Of a DNA stretch of 64,000 nt, positions 35,852 through 46,678 are shown one piece after another. The stretch's first letter is position 1; each line of letters begins with the position of its first letter. Position numbers and translations under genes: made by a program. Below the pieces are notes generated by a model. It did not search any database. It was not told where the DNA came from and was given only the letters and a program-made list of their open reading frames with translations. Source of the DNA: Janthinobacterium sp. TND4EL3 (GTDB taxonomy: Bacteria; Pseudomonadota; Gammaproteobacteria; Burkholderiales; Burkholderiaceae_D); the NCBI RefSeq assembly GCF_900156175.1, contig NZ_FTMV01000021.1:31793-95792 (forward strand). Direction: 5' to 3'.

Positions 35852-37846
35852 TTAACCGAGCTTTTCGAGCTGATCCTGCAGATCGAGCCATTCCGCTTCC
35901 AGCTGCGCCAGGTCCTTGGTGAAGAAGGTCTGGTCGGCCAGCAATTGCTTGAGCTTGGCCTTGTTGGCCGCGTCGTAGATGGTCGGCTCGCCCAGCTTGG
36001 CGTCCGTTTCCGCCTTTTGCGCGTTGCGCTTGGCGATCTGCTCTTCCTGGCGCTTGATCTTGTTTTCGATCGGCTTGCGCAGGGCGGCCGTTTTCTGGCG
36101 TTCTTCCGCTTCCTTGCGCTTGTCGCGCACTGGCGCGGCAGGGGCGGCGGCCGGCGCGGGTACGGACGACGTTACCGGGAAGTCGGTCTTGTTGGCCTTG
36201 CCGGCGGCCGGCAGCACATCGGTACCCTTGCCCAGCTTGGTCTTGAACAGCCAGTCCTTGTAGTCGTCCAGGTCGCCGTCGAACGGCTGCAGCTTGCCGT
36301 CGGCGACGATGATGAATTCGTCCGTGGTGGCGCGCAGCAAATGGCGATCATGGGAAACGACGACCAGGGTGCCTTCGAACTGCGCCAGCGCTTCCGTCAG
36401 CGCTTCGCGCGTTTCCAGGTCCAAGTGGTTGGTCGGTTCATCGAGCAGCAGCAAATTCGGACGCTGCCAGACGATCAGGGCCAGCGCCAGGCGGGCTTTT
36501 TCGCCGCCCGAGAACGGCGCGATCGAGCTGGTCACCATGTTGCCGGGGAAGTTGAAGCCGCCCAGGAAGTTGCGCAATTCCTGCTCGCGCGTGGTCGGCG
36601 CGATCTTCGACAGATGCCACAGCGGCGATTCGTCGTGGCGCAGCATTTCCACCTGGTGCTGGGCGAAGTAGCCGATGTTGAGGCCCTTGCCCAGGGTGGC
36701 GTCGCCCGTCAAAGGCATCAGTTCGCCCGCGATGGTCTTGATCAGGGTGGATTTGCCGGCGCCATTCTGGCCCAGGAGGCCGATGCGCTGGCCGATCTGC
36801 AGCGAAAACTTGATGCCGTTGACGATGGTTTTATGCGTGATCTCGCCCGTCGCTTCGTTCTCGATCTTGTAGCCCGCGTCGACGTCTTCCATCACCAGCA
36901 GCGGATTCGGGGCGCTCAAAGGCTCGCGGAATTCGAACGAGAATTCGGCGGCGGCGCGCAGCGGCGCCAGTTCCTCCATCTTCGCCAGCGCCTTCATGCG
37001 GCTTTGCGCCTGGCGGGCCTTCGAGGCTTGCGCCTTGAAGCGGTTCACGAACGATTCCAGATGGGCGCGCTTGCGCTGCTGCTTTTCCAGCGCGCCGGCG
37101 GCCAGGATCATCTGCGCTGCGCGCTGGCGCTCGAAGCTCGAATAGTTGCCCGAATAACGCTTCAGCTTGCGCTCGTCGATATGCACGACGACGTTGACCA
37201 CTTCGTCGAGGAAGTCGCGGTCATGGGAAATGATCAGCAAGGTGCCGGCGTAGCGTTTCAGCCAGTCTTCCAGCCAGATGATGGCGTCCAGGTCCAGGTG
37301 GTTGGTCGGTTCATCGAGCAGCAGCAGGTCGGATGGGCACATCAGCGCTTGCGCCAGGTTCAGACGCATGCGCCAGCCTCCGGAGAAGCTGGCGACAGGC
37401 TGCTGCATCTGGTCCAGGGTAAATCCCAGGCCCAGCAGCAATTGCTCGCCGCGCGACTGCACGGTATATGCGTCGGCATCGGCCAGCGCGCTGTAGATCT
37501 CGCCGATGGCGATGCCGTTTTCCGACGTGGCCGGTTCGGACTCCAGGCGCGCCAGTTCCGCTTCCAGCTTGCGCAGGGTCACGTCGCCGTCGATCGCGTA
37601 GTCGAGCGCGGCACGGTCCAGCGGCGGCGTTTCCTGCGCCACGTAAGCCACGCGCCATTTGGCCGGGAAATCGATCTCGCCCTGGTCAGGGTGCAGTTCG
37701 CCGCGCATCATGGCGAACAGGCTCGATTTGCCCGCGCCATTGGCGCCGATCAGGCCGATCTTGTCGCCCGGATTGAGGGTGACATCGACTTGTTCGAGCA
37801 ACGGTTTGATGCCGCGCATCAGGCTTACTTGTAGGAAACGTATCAT
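35852..37846 (-). CDS. yheS: ABC-F family ATPase YheS
   Basis: A 664-residue soluble protein with two ABC domains. The first has GANGAGKSS (about 34-42), LSGGWRMRLNLAQAL-type signature (here FSGGWRMRL) and LLLDEPTNHLDLDAII. The second has LLGQNGAGKSTLIKT near 345 and FSGGEKARLALALIVWQRPN (20 residues) near 445. A linker and a charged C-terminal coiled coil (from about 570, KRKEAEERQKTAALRK) follow. ABC-F proteins act on translating ribosomes. The opening residues and the inter-domain features match YheS more than Uup or EttA. Confidence 0.92.
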   Translation of the reverse strand: MIRFLQVSLMRGIKPLLEQVDVTLNPGDKIGLIGANGAGKSSLFAMMRGELHPDQGEIDFPAKWRVAYVAQETPPLDRAALDYAIDGDVTLRKLEAELARLESEPATSENGIAIGEIYSALADADAYTVQSRGEQLLLGLGFTLDQMQQPVASFSGGWRMRLNLAQALMCPSDLLLLDEPTNHLDLDAIIWLEDWLKRYAGTLLIISHDRDFLDEVVNVVVHIDERKLKRYSGNYSSFERQRAAQMILAAGALEKQQRKRAHLESFVNRFKAQASKARQAQSRMKALAKMEELAPLRAAAEFSFEFREPLSAPNPLLVMEDVDAGYKIENEATGEITHKTIVNGIKFSLQIGQRIGLLGQNGAGKSTLIKTIAGELMPLTGDATLGKGLNIGYFAQHQVEMLRHDESPLWHLSKIAPTTREQELRNFLGGFNFPGNMVTSSIAPFSGGEKARLALALIVWQRPNLLLLDEPTNHLDLETREALTEALAQFEGTLVVVSHDRHLLRATTDEFIIVADGKLQPFDGDLDDYKDWLFKTKLGKGTDVLPAAGKANKTDFPVTSSVPAPAAAPAAPVRDKRKEAEERQKTAALRKPIENKIKRQEEQIAKRNAQKAETDAKLGEPTIYDAANKAKLKQLLADQTFFTKDLAQLEAEWLDLQDQLEKLG

Positions 37847-37895
37847 TTTTTTCTTTGTGTTGTAAATTAAGGCACTGCGGCGCTTGCGCCAGCGT

Positions 37896-38786
37896 TTATG
37901 CCAGCTTGAGCTGCTCGGCCGTCAGCAGGAACACCATGTCGTCGCCGGCGCTCGTCGTCAGCCAGGTCAGGCCCAGTTCGCCGAAAGCCGCTTCCGCGTA
38001 TTCGCGTTCGTTGCCGATTTCAATCATCAGGATGCCGTCGTCCGTCAGGCGCTCGGCCGCGCCGGCGATGATCTTGCGCACCAGGTCCATGCCGTCGCTG
38101 CCGCCGTCGAGGGCGATCTGCGGTTCGGCCAGGTATTCCTGGGGCAGGGCGCCCATCGACGCGGAATTTACGTACGGCGGGTTGCTGATGATCAAATCAT
38201 ATTTCTTGGCCGGCACGTTGGTGTACAGGTCCGATTCGATCAGGTTGACTCTGTCCTGCAGTTTGTACGTGTCGACGTTGCGCTTGGCCACGGCCAGCGC
38301 ATCGGCGGAAATGTCCACGGCATCGACGGCGGCGTTCGGGAAGGCGTCGGCCATCATGATCGACAGGCAGCCCGAGCCGGTGCACAGTTCCAGGATGTTT
38401 TCCACGGCATCCGGTTCCGCCACCCATGGCGAGAAGTATTCAGGGATCAGCTCGGCGATGAAGGAGCGGGGCACGATCACGCGCTCGTCCACGTAGAAGT
38501 TATACGTGCCCAGCCAGCCTTCCTTGGTGATGTAGGCGGCGGGCACGCGGTCGATGCTGCGGCGGTCGATGACGCTCATCACGCTGGCCACTTCCGACGG
38601 CAGCAATTTGGCGTCGAGAAACGGTTCGAGCTTGTCGAGCGGCAACTTCAACGTGTGCAGGATCAGATAGGCGGCTTCGTCGAACGCTTCGGCGCTGCCG
38701 TGGCCGAAAAACAGCTTGGCGGTATTGAAACGGGTAACGGCGTAGCGCAGCAGGTCGCGTGGCGTGGAAAACGGGTTCGGGGTCAT
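37896..38786 (-). CDS. prmB: Ribosomal protein L3 N5-glutamine methyltransferase PrmB
   Basis: A 296-residue class I SAM methyltransferase: LELCTGSGCLSIMMA (motif I, near 138-152) and the catalytic DLIISNPPYVNSASM (NPPY, near 205). PrmB methylates a Gln of ribosomal protein L3. ATG 38786 is chosen, giving MTPNPFSTPRDLLRY; a longer in-frame extension overlaps dapE and has no support. It lies 56 bases downstream of dapE on the same strand and is part of the dap neighbourhood common in betaproteobacteria. Confidence 0.93.
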   Translation of the reverse strand: MTPNPFSTPRDLLRYAVTRFNTAKLFFGHGSAEAFDEAAYLILHTLKLPLDKLEPFLDAKLLPSEVASVMSVIDRRSIDRVPAAYITKEGWLGTYNFYVDERVIVPRSFIAELIPEYFSPWVAEPDAVENILELCTGSGCLSIMMADAFPNAAVDAVDISADALAVAKRNVDTYKLQDRVNLIESDLYTNVPAKKYDLIISNPPYVNSASMGALPQEYLAEPQIALDGGSDGMDLVRKIIAGAAERLTDDGILMIEIGNEREYAEAAFGELGLTWLTTSAGDDMVFLLTAEQLKLA

Positions 38787-38842
38787 GGCATTCTCGAAAA
38801 GACGGTGTTCTGGCCCGCCGTGACGGGCCTCGGTATTCTGGT

Positions 38843-40048
<1,206 letters not shown>

Positions 40049-40405
40049 TTAAACTGAAAAAATGCTCTTGTACTGCGCATCGGAAAACGCCACGCTATAC
40101 TTTCCATCCTTGTCCAGCACGGGGCGCTTGATGATGGACGGGTTTTCCAGCATCAGGTCCAGGGCGCTGGCGTCGTCGGTGATCGACGCCTTGCGCTCGT
40201 CGGACAGGGCGCGCCAGGTCGTGCCTTTCTTGTTGACCAGCACATCCCACGGCAATTGCTGCAGCCACGCCTCGACGGTGGCGCGTTCCAGGCCCTGCTT
40301 CTTGAAGTCGTGGAAGGTGAAATCGAGTTGCTGCGCGGCCAGCCAGGTGCGGGCCTTTTTGACGGTATCGCAGTTGGGGATACCGTAGAGTGTAATGATC
40401 GTCAT
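40049..40405 (-). CDS. ArsC/Spx-like protein YffB family
   Basis: A 118-residue thioredoxin-fold protein of the ArsC/Spx type, similar to E. coli YffB. It has YGIPNCDTVKKARTWL at residues 8-23, with a single Cys12 and no second Cys in a CxxC, and SIIKRPVLDKDG near 90. YffB-like proteins bind glutathione; no arsenate resistance should be assumed. In many betaproteobacteria this gene stands between dapD and dapE. Here it still precedes dapE, but 2.9 kb or more of other genes separates it from dapD. Confidence 0.88.
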   Translation of the reverse strand: MTIITLYGIPNCDTVKKARTWLAAQQLDFTFHDFKKQGLERATVEAWLQQLPWDVLVNKKGTTWRALSDERKASITDDASALDLMLENPSIIKRPVLDKDGKYSVAFSDAQYKSIFSV

Positions 40406-40531
40406 GGGTAGGGCTAAGGGGAATGAGTGCGGTTCGCTTGATCGCGGCGCTTGCGCCAGAGAAAAATGCGATGGTAGCCGCCATTATACAGTCGATGCGC
40501 AGTCGATGCGGCAGTGCAACACGGTTGCATG

Positions 40532-41152
40532 TTACGGGCAGGTTGAAGGCCAGGCGCTGCGGATACCCAGTTGCGTGGCCACCTGGCCGAAGTCCGGATG
40601 GACCGAGAGGGGCGTGGCCGATGACATCGCCAGCTTGGGCGCGGCGCGGTGGAACAGCACCGTTGCCGTTTCATCATTCTTGTGGCGCGACATGTAGAGC
40701 ATGCCATCGACCTCATCCGGATGCGCATGGATGGCGGCCGACCAGGCTTGGGTCGTCTGATACGACGATGTGCCGCTGAGTCCAGCGTGGCCGCCCAGCT
40801 TCCTGAGGGCCGCACCCGTCAGGTCGGCCAGGACCAGTGTTTCTCCCGTGAACCGTATGACAAAGCGCGCCTGTATCACGGCCAGGCCGACGATGAAGTG
40901 GTTGCGGATGGGCTTGCGGTCGTGCAGCAAGGTTTCAGCCAGCGCAACGGCCAGCGACGCGCCCAGATAGCAGGTGCCGAAGCGGGCCGCCATTTGCGGG
41001 TGCGGAGCGTCGAAGCGGTGGGTATTCGCCCTGCCAAAATAGGGTTCGCCCGTGGCGTGGCCGGAAACCCGGTACAAGGCGGCGGGATCGCAGCGTACCG
41101 TCTGCAAGCTTGCGGGCAGTTGCGGCAGGCGGGGCAGGCGCAAGGTTGCCAC
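40532..41152 (-). CDS. RES-domain toxin (NAD+-degrading type)
   Basis: A 206-residue RES protein. The expected conserved residues are visible: Arg in LYRVSGHA near 28, RFDAPH, YLGASLAVALAETLLHD with the conserved Glu, a Ser-rich segment GTSSYQTTQAWSAAIHAH, and DGMLYMSRHKND. RES toxins break down NAD+ when not bound by the partner antitoxin. The antitoxin gene ends only 10 bases upstream, the normal order. The C-terminus ends ...STCP. NADase activity is inferred from the family. Confidence 0.85.
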   Translation of the reverse strand: MATLRLPRLPQLPASLQTVRCDPAALYRVSGHATGEPYFGRANTHRFDAPHPQMAARFGTCYLGASLAVALAETLLHDRKPIRNHFIVGLAVIQARFVIRFTGETLVLADLTGAALRKLGGHAGLSGTSSYQTTQAWSAAIHAHPDEVDGMLYMSRHKNDETATVLFHRAAPKLAMSSATPLSVHPDFGQVATQLGIRSAWPSTCP

Positions 41153-41162
41153 CGTGGCGCCG

Positions 41163-41855
41163 CTATTCGTCGGCGCAGGCGCGCGCGGCCGCCATCACGG
41201 CATCGAGTTTGCCTTTGGCCAAGGCTTGCAGCGGCGACTTGCCGCCCAGCGACAGGCGCGGCACGGTAAAAAAATCCCATTTGGCGGCGCCGGGCAAGTC
41301 GCCAAGAATCTTGCTGACTTTTTCCAGGGTGTGGCGGTCGTGGCGGGGATCGGCGAAAAATGCCGGATAAACATATTCGCCGGAGGCGCCGCGCAAGGCG
41401 AACAGGCGCCTGGCTTTCAATGCAGCACTGAGTGCCTGCGGCGTGACTGCCAGCCGGGCACGCAATTCGGGGCCGGACAGCAAGCTGTGCGAGGCCACGT
41501 CTTTTTCACGCTGCTGCCGTTCCTGTTCTTCCAGGCCGCGCATGAATTGCCGGGTGCTGACGTGGCCCGCCTGCGTGTCGCTGCCGCTTGCCAGGCTCAG
41601 TTCGCGCTCGGCCACGATATCGAGGTCGCGCCGCATTTGCGCCAGCAGTGCGGGGCGATCATCGCGCGGCACGGCGTCGAGCAGCGATGCATAGGCTTCC
41701 TGGAAGGTGTCTTGCGCAATGTTGAAGCGCAAGCCAGTGGCGCTGGCGGTCAGTGTGGCGGCCAGCTGCTCAGCCAGCGGGGATGCCGATTCAGCATCTT
41801 CGGCCTCGCAGGTGGGCTGGTCAGTTGTTGAGTGGTTGCGATGTGTGTTCGACAT
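41163..41855 (-). CDS. RES-partner antitoxin with MbcA/ParS-like C-terminus
   Basis: A 230-residue protein, longer than usual. A helix-turn-helix-like part, LLSGPELRARLAVTPQALSA near 135-155, is followed by YVYPAFFADPR and a C-terminal LSLGGKSPLQALAKGKLDAV typical of DUF2384 domains, which bury the RES active site. The N-terminal half (about 1-125) is acidic, Ala-rich and unrelated to standard antitoxins. ATG 41855 is preferred over 41876 because AAGGA lies 7 bases before it and the predicted promoter would leave 41876 without a leader. Confidence 0.78.
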   Translation of the reverse strand: MSNTHRNHSTTDQPTCEAEDAESASPLAEQLAATLTASATGLRFNIAQDTFQEAYASLLDAVPRDDRPALLAQMRRDLDIVAERELSLASGSDTQAGHVSTRQFMRGLEEQERQQREKDVASHSLLSGPELRARLAVTPQALSAALKARRLFALRGASGEYVYPAFFADPRHDRHTLEKVSKILGDLPGAAKWDFFTVPRLSLGGKSPLQALAKGKLDAVMAAARACADE

Positions 41856-41881
41856 GGCCGTATCCTTGAAATGCAAGTCTC

Positions 41882-41910
41882 AGCATAGGATATCAAGTCA
41901 AACAAAGCAA
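41882..41910 (-). promoter_or_regulatory. Promoter of the RES toxin-antitoxin operon
   Basis: On the minus strand, TTGCTT and TATGCT are separated by 17 bases. The -35 lies in a short direct repeat (AACAAAGC twice on the plus strand, 41901-41917), a possible binding site for the antitoxin. Confidence 0.55.
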
Positions 41911-41970
41911 ACAAAGCAAGGAGATTAAATCCATCCGCCTTGATGCAGCACAAACCTGCGGCGTTGTTTC

Positions 41971-43518
41971 TTACACAGGGCGGGGCGCCGTCTTGCCCAT
42001 CTCTTGCGGACCGAAATGCAGCCCCAGCCGCAAGGCCAGGGCGCGCAGGGCGCCGCTTTCCTGCAGGTGCAGGGCCAGCGCGATGTGGCCGTCGGGGCGC
42101 ACGAGGTAGGCCGCGTCGCGGCCCAGGCCGGCCAGCTTGGCGGCCACGTTATAGGTATAGCAATGCACGGGCAGTTTCAGCACGCGCGCCTCGTCCAGCA
42201 GTTCCGGTGCCGCCTTGCCGTAGATGTGCAATTGCCAATCCATGCTGCGCAGGGCGATAAAATTGTCTTGTGTGCCGTCCGAGAACCACGGCAGGCGGTC
42301 GCCGCCGCGCAGGTATTCCGCATGACCGGCGGACAAAGCGCTGTCTTCATAGCTGATCTCGATTTGCGACACGGTCTTGAACAGCAAGCGGCGCGCCCGC
42401 GCGAAGCCGGACAGGAAGGGCAGCGCGTGCGGCACCAGCCATCGGCGCAGGAATTGCCCGGCCATGCCCTGCGCGACGATGGCCAGGAAGGCGCGGTCGG
42501 TGGTGGCGACGAGCTTGCGGGCAAACACGATGCGCTCGCTTTCATAGGTGTCGAGCAGGGCATCGTTGCTTTGGCCCCGCAGCTTTTGCGCCAGTTTCCA
42601 GGCCAGGTTGACGGCGTCGCCCATGCCCGTGTTCATGCCCTGGCCGCCCACGGGGCTGTGCAGATGGGCCGCGTCGCCGAGGATGAAGCAGCGCCGCGCG
42701 CGGAACTGGCCCGCTACCCGGTGATGGACTTTATAGGTGGAAAACCAGTTCACATGTTCGACGTGGATGCCCAGCAGGGTTTCCACGTCGCCGCGCACGT
42801 CGTCAAAGACGGGCGCCGGCGCCCCTTCCGGGCGGTCGGGCAGGATGCCGATCAGGCGCTGCATGCCGCTGGTGCGCACGGGCAGCATCAGCGCAAACGA
42901 ATTCGCGCCCAGGTGAGCGTGCAAATCCGTGTTGCTGCCGGCCACTTGCGCGTCGGCAACATAGTACAGGTGGTCGTAGGTGCCGCCGGAAAACTCGAAG
43001 CCGGCGATCTCGCGCACCTTGCTGCGGGCGCCGTCGCAGCCGCAGATGTAGTCAAAGGTGCAATATTGGCGCTCGCCATTGTTGAGCAGGATGGCTTGCA
43101 CTTCGCTATCGTCCTGCGTCCACAGGTCCAGCGTGACGTTCCATTCCACGTGCACGCCGGCCGCCGCCAGCTTGCTGATCAGAAAGCGTTCATGCTCGTC
43201 CTGGGGCAGGCTCAGCACGAAAGGATAGGGACTCAGACCCTCGCCGATCTCGCCCAGCGCCAGTTTCACCAGCTCCTCGCCGCCTTCATGGATGTGCATG
43301 GCATTGATCTTGATGCCCAGGCTGACCAGCTCGTCGGCAAAGCCCAGTTGCTGGTAAAACTCCAGGGTGCGCGCATGCACGGCCATGGCCCGCGACGCCT
43401 GCCCGGGGCCGCTGTTTTTATCGATGATGCGGCAATCGACGCCATGGCGCGCCAGGCGCAAGGCAAGCATGAGGCCGGTAGGACCGGCGCCGACGATCAA
43501 GACGGGAGGAGTATTCAT
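41971..43518 (-). CDS. FAD-dependent aromatic hydroxylase-like monooxygenase
   Basis: A 515-residue class A flavoprotein. It has the N-terminal dinucleotide motif LIVGAGPTGLMLALRLARHG (residues 7-26), the second motif DGARSKVRE near 160, and the FAD-ribityl motif ILGDAAHLHSPVGGQGMNTG near 290. The C-terminal thioredoxin-like part of about 130 residues ends ...LRLGLHFGPQEM. This is the shape of PheA/MhpA/TfdB-type phenol hydroxylases. The substrate is unknown and no catabolic partner genes are present. It is divergent from nothing and reads toward the toxin-antitoxin pair, with 122 bases separating it from dapD. Confidence 0.87.
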   Translation of the reverse strand: MNTPPVLIVGAGPTGLMLALRLARHGVDCRIIDKNSGPGQASRAMAVHARTLEFYQQLGFADELVSLGIKINAMHIHEGGEELVKLALGEIGEGLSPYPFVLSLPQDEHERFLISKLAAAGVHVEWNVTLDLWTQDDSEVQAILLNNGERQYCTFDYICGCDGARSKVREIAGFEFSGGTYDHLYYVADAQVAGSNTDLHAHLGANSFALMLPVRTSGMQRLIGILPDRPEGAPAPVFDDVRGDVETLLGIHVEHVNWFSTYKVHHRVAGQFRARRCFILGDAAHLHSPVGGQGMNTGMGDAVNLAWKLAQKLRGQSNDALLDTYESERIVFARKLVATTDRAFLAIVAQGMAGQFLRRWLVPHALPFLSGFARARRLLFKTVSQIEISYEDSALSAGHAEYLRGGDRLPWFSDGTQDNFIALRSMDWQLHIYGKAAPELLDEARVLKLPVHCYTYNVAAKLAGLGRDAAYLVRPDGHIALALHLQESGALRALALRLGLHFGPQEMGKTAPRPV

Positions 43519-43584
43519 GCCATCCAGTATAGGACAGGATGAGAAGCGGGGGCGGGACGATTGAAGTTGCTAGTCGGAAATGAA

Positions 43585-43608
43585 AATGTCCCGCCGGAGC
43601 GGGACATT
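43585..43608 (-). terminator. Terminator after dapD
   Basis: A perfect 10-bp stem, AATGTCCCGC with GCGGGACATT, has a 4-nt loop and on the minus strand runs into TTCATTT. It ends the dapC-dapD transcript before the monooxygenase gene. Confidence 0.85.
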
Positions 43609-43639
43609 CAGGTATTACTTATGCTTCACAGCGCAACGA

Positions 43640-44467
43640 TCAAATGCCACGCAGGAGTTCGTTGATGCCGGTCTTGGCGCGGGTCTTTGCATCCACGCGC
43701 TTGACGATGACGGCGCAGTACAGCGAGTACTTGCCGTCTTCCGAAGGCAGGTTGCCCGAGACCACGACGGAGCCGGCCGGCACGCGGCCGTAGGTGACTT
43801 CGCCCGTGGCGCGGTCGTAGATCTTGGTCGACTGGCCGATGTACACGCCCATCGAGATGACCGAGTTTTCTTCGACGATCACGCCTTCGACGATTTCCGA
43901 GCGGGCGCCGATGAAGCAGTTGTCTTCGATGATGGTCGGGTTCGCCTGCATCGGCTCCAGCACGCCGCCGATGCCGACGCCGCCGGACAGGTGGACGTTC
44001 TTGCCGATCTGCGCGCAGGAGCCGACGGTGGCCCAGGTGTCGACCATGGCGCCTTCATCGACGTAGGCGCCGATGTTGACGTAGGACGGCATCAGCACGA
44101 CGTTCTTGGCGATGAAGCTGCCACGGCGGGCAACGGCTGGCGGCACCACGCGGAAACCGCCCTTGGCGAAGTCTTCGGCCGTGTAGTTGGCGAACTTGGT
44201 CGGCACCTTGTCGTAGAACTGCATCGTGCCGTCGGATGGCAGGACGACGTTGTCTTCCAGGCGGAACGACAGCAGCACGGCTTTCTTGACCCACTGGTTG
44301 ACGACCCAGTCGCCCGAGGTTTTTTCCGCCACGCGGATGCTGCCGTTGTCCAGGCCATTGATGACGTGGGACACGGCGTCGCGCAGTTCGGCCGTGCCGT
44401 TGCGGGGATTGATCTCGGCGCGGTTTTCCCAGGCCTGGTCGATGATGGTTTGCAGTTGTTGGCTCAT
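43640..44467 (-). CDS. dapD: Tetrahydrodipicolinate N-succinyltransferase
   Basis: A 275-residue trimeric enzyme with the left-handed beta-helix of hexapeptide repeats (about 100-230, e.g. [20 protein letters not shown]). It uses succinyl-CoA to succinylate tetrahydrodipicolinate, the committed step of the succinylase branch to diaminopimelate and lysine. The length and the conserved [19 protein letters not shown] start match the proteobacterial DapD. It lies 13 bases after dapC and is followed by a terminator. Confidence 0.96.
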   Translation of the reverse strand: MSQQLQTIIDQAWENRAEINPRNGTAELRDAVSHVINGLDNGSIRVAEKTSGDWVVNQWVKKAVLLSFRLEDNVVLPSDGTMQFYDKVPTKFANYTAEDFAKGGFRVVPPAVARRGSFIAKNVVLMPSYVNIGAYVDEGAMVDTWATVGSCAQIGKNVHLSGGVGIGGVLEPMQANPTIIEDNCFIGARSEIVEGVIVEENSVISMGVYIGQSTKIYDRATGEVTYGRVPAGSVVVSGNLPSEDGKYSLYCAVIVKRVDAKTRAKTGINELLRGI

Positions 44468-44480
44468 GATGATGTCTTGT

Positions 44481-45710
44481 TTAGTGAGTTGATGCGGATG
44501 CGGAAAGCTGCTGGCAGAATTTTACTATGCGCAAGGCCGCTTCCAGCCCTTCGGCCGTTTCGGCCACCAGGGCCATGCGGATGCGGTTGCGGCCCGGATT
44601 GATGCCGTGCGCGTCGCGCGCCAGGTAGCTGCCAGGCAATACCGTGACATTATATTCGGCGTACAGGCGTTGCGCGAATTCGGTGTCGGACAGGCCCGTG
44701 CGGCTCACGTCGGCCCACAGGTAGAAGCCGGCGTCCGGCAATTGCACGTCCATCACCGATTGCAGCAGCGGCGTGATGGCGTCGAACTTGGCGCGGTACT
44801 TGGCGCGATTTTCCTCGACATGGGTTTCGTCGTTCCAGGCCGCGACGGAGGCCGCCTGCACGGCAGGGCTCATGGCGCCGCCGTGGTAGGTTCGGTAGAG
44901 CAAGAATTTTTTCAGCACTTCCGCGTCGCCGGCGACAAAGCCCGAGCGCATGCCCGGCACGTTCGAGCGCTTCGACAGGCTGGAAAACACCACCAGGCGC
45001 GCATATGGGCGCTCGACCGTGGACAGGCCCAGCATGTGCGCCGCCTGCAGCGCGCCCAGCGGGGGCGTGTCGCCGTGGTAGATTTCGGAATAGCACTCGT
45101 CGGCGGCGATGACGAAATCGTAGCGCTCGGACAGGGCGAACAGGTGTTCCCAGTCTGTCAGGGTGAGCACGGCGCCCGTCGGGTTGCCGGGCGAGCACAG
45201 GAACAGCAGCTTGACCTTTTCCCATACCGAGGCGGGCACGCTGTCGTAGTCGCAGCCGAAATTGCGCGCCGGGTCGGAATTGACGAAATACGGTTCGGCG
45301 CCCGCCAGGTAGGCCGCGCCTTCATAGATCTGGTAAAACGGGTTCGGGCTGATCACGAGCGAACCGGCCGAGGGATCGATCACCGTTTGCGCCAGCGCAA
45401 ACAGCGCTTCGCGCGAACCGTTCACGGGCAGGATTTGCGTGGCAGGATTGAGCTTGGGGATGCCGTAGCGGCGTTCCAGCCAGCCTGCAATGGCGCCGCG
45501 CAAGGCTTCCGAGCCGATGGTGGTCGGATAGCTGGCCAGGCCGTGGATATGGTCGACCAGCGCCTGCTCGATGAAGGCTGGTGTCGGGTGCTTGGGTTCG
45601 CCCATGCCCAGGCTGATGGGCGCGTATTCGGGGTTGACCGTCACGCCGGCAAACAGCTGGCGCAGCTTTTCAAACGGATATGGTTGCAGTTTAGCAAGAA
45701 GTGGATTCAC
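44481..45710 (-). CDS. dapC: Succinyldiaminopimelate aminotransferase
   Basis: A 409-residue class I/II PLP aminotransferase of the DapC family. It has [15 protein letters not shown] near residue 37, [15 protein letters not shown] (Asn for PLP) near 171, [10 protein letters not shown] near 205 and the Schiff-base Lys in [20 protein letters not shown] near 245. It transfers an amino group from glutamate to N-succinyl-2-amino-6-oxopimelate. The 13-base gap to dapD makes an operon. Confidence 0.94.
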   Translation of the reverse strand: MNPLLAKLQPYPFEKLRQLFAGVTVNPEYAPISLGMGEPKHPTPAFIEQALVDHIHGLASYPTTIGSEALRGAIAGWLERRYGIPKLNPATQILPVNGSREALFALAQTVIDPSAGSLVISPNPFYQIYEGAAYLAGAEPYFVNSDPARNFGCDYDSVPASVWEKVKLLFLCSPGNPTGAVLTLTDWEHLFALSERYDFVIAADECYSEIYHGDTPPLGALQAAHMLGLSTVERPYARLVVFSSLSKRSNVPGMRSGFVAGDAEVLKKFLLYRTYHGGAMSPAVQAASVAAWNDETHVEENRAKYRAKFDAITPLLQSVMDVQLPDAGFYLWADVSRTGLSDTEFAQRLYAEYNVTVLPGSYLARDAHGINPGRNRIRMALVAETAEGLEAALRIVKFCQQLSASASTH

Positions 45711-45952
45711 GGAACGGACCAGGGCAAGAGTGGAAAGACGATGTTGCTAAGCGATTGCTGCTAAGTGAATAATTGCTTGGCGCGGCAGACTTGATGCCGG
45801 TCACATATTTAGCTGCGTCTTTCATTATAGCCGTCCTCGCGGACCCGCTGTGCAAGCCGCCTCAAGCCGTACCGGCATGATCGCTGCCCGGCTTGCCACG
45901 CCATGCCGCAGCGGGGAGTGCCGTGCCATGGCGCGGCAAGGTAAAATACGCT

Positions 45953-46678
45953 ATGTCTACCTTACTTCCCACCCTGCTTGCCATTGAAACTTCGTCCGAA
46001 CTCGCCTCCTGCGCCTTGCTGCGCGGCGATGTCGTCCTGTCCCGCGCCTCGTCGGGCGTGCGCACCCATTCCCAGTCGATTCTGCCCATGGTGCAGGAAT
46101 TGCTGGCCGAAGCGGGCGTGACCCTGGCTGACGTCGATGCCATCGCCTACGGCTCCGGTCCCGGTTCGTTTACGGGCGTGCGCACGGCCTGCGGCATCGC
46201 GCAAGGCCTGGCCTATGGCGCCAATTTGCCCGTCGTGCCCGTCGTTACCCTCGACGCCATGGCGCTCGCCTGCCACCAGCAGCATGGCGCACAGCACATC
46301 GTGACCGTGCTCGACGCCCGCATGGGCGAGGTGTACTGGGCGCAATATGAATACCAGAACGGCTTGCAGGCCGTGCTGCCGCCGGCCCTGAGCGCGCCGG
46401 CCGGCGTGGCGCCGCAAGGCGACGTGGCCGGCTGCGGCAACGGTTTTGGCGCCTATGCCGAAGCGCTGGCCGCGCTGCCGTGCGCCGCCACGGCCGACGC
46501 CGCCATCATGCCGCATGCCGTGCAGGTGGCGCAGCTGGCCCGCATCGCGTTTGCGGCCGGCCAGTGCGTGACGGCGGCCGAGGCGCAGCCTTTGTATTTG
46601 CGCAACAAGATCGCCTATACCACTGCCGAGCGCCTCGACATGCAGCAGGCCAAGGCCGCCGCGGAGTCCGCGCAATGA
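45953..46678 (+). CDS. tsaB: tRNA t6A biosynthesis protein TsaB
   Basis: A 241-residue ASKHA-fold protein. LLAIETSSELASCALLRGD lies at the N-terminus, SILPMVQELLAEAG near 46 and YGSGPGSFTGVRTACGIAQG near 70, with the family's typical GLAYG after it. TsaB is the partner of TsaD in forming t6A37 of ANN-reading tRNAs. ATG 45953 starts the motif-containing region at the normal place. It overlaps rimI by 4 bases (ATGA), beginning a string of four overlapping genes. Confidence 0.94.
   Translation: MSTLLPTLLAIETSSELASCALLRGDVVLSRASSGVRTHSQSILPMVQELLAEAGVTLADVDAIAYGSGPGSFTGVRTACGIAQGLAYGANLPVVPVVTLDAMALACHQQHGAQHIVTVLDARMGEVYWAQYEYQNGLQAVLPPALSAPAGVAPQGDVAGCGNGFGAYAEALAALPCAATADAAIMPHAVQVAQLARIAFAAGQCVTAAEAQPLYLRNKIAYTTAERLDMQQAKAAAESAQ

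Noticed and set aside
40489..40511. Short tandem repeat (GCAGTCGATGC twice) downstream of the RES toxin
   Set aside because: Only two units, no link to a known element; could be an insertion scar but too little to claim.
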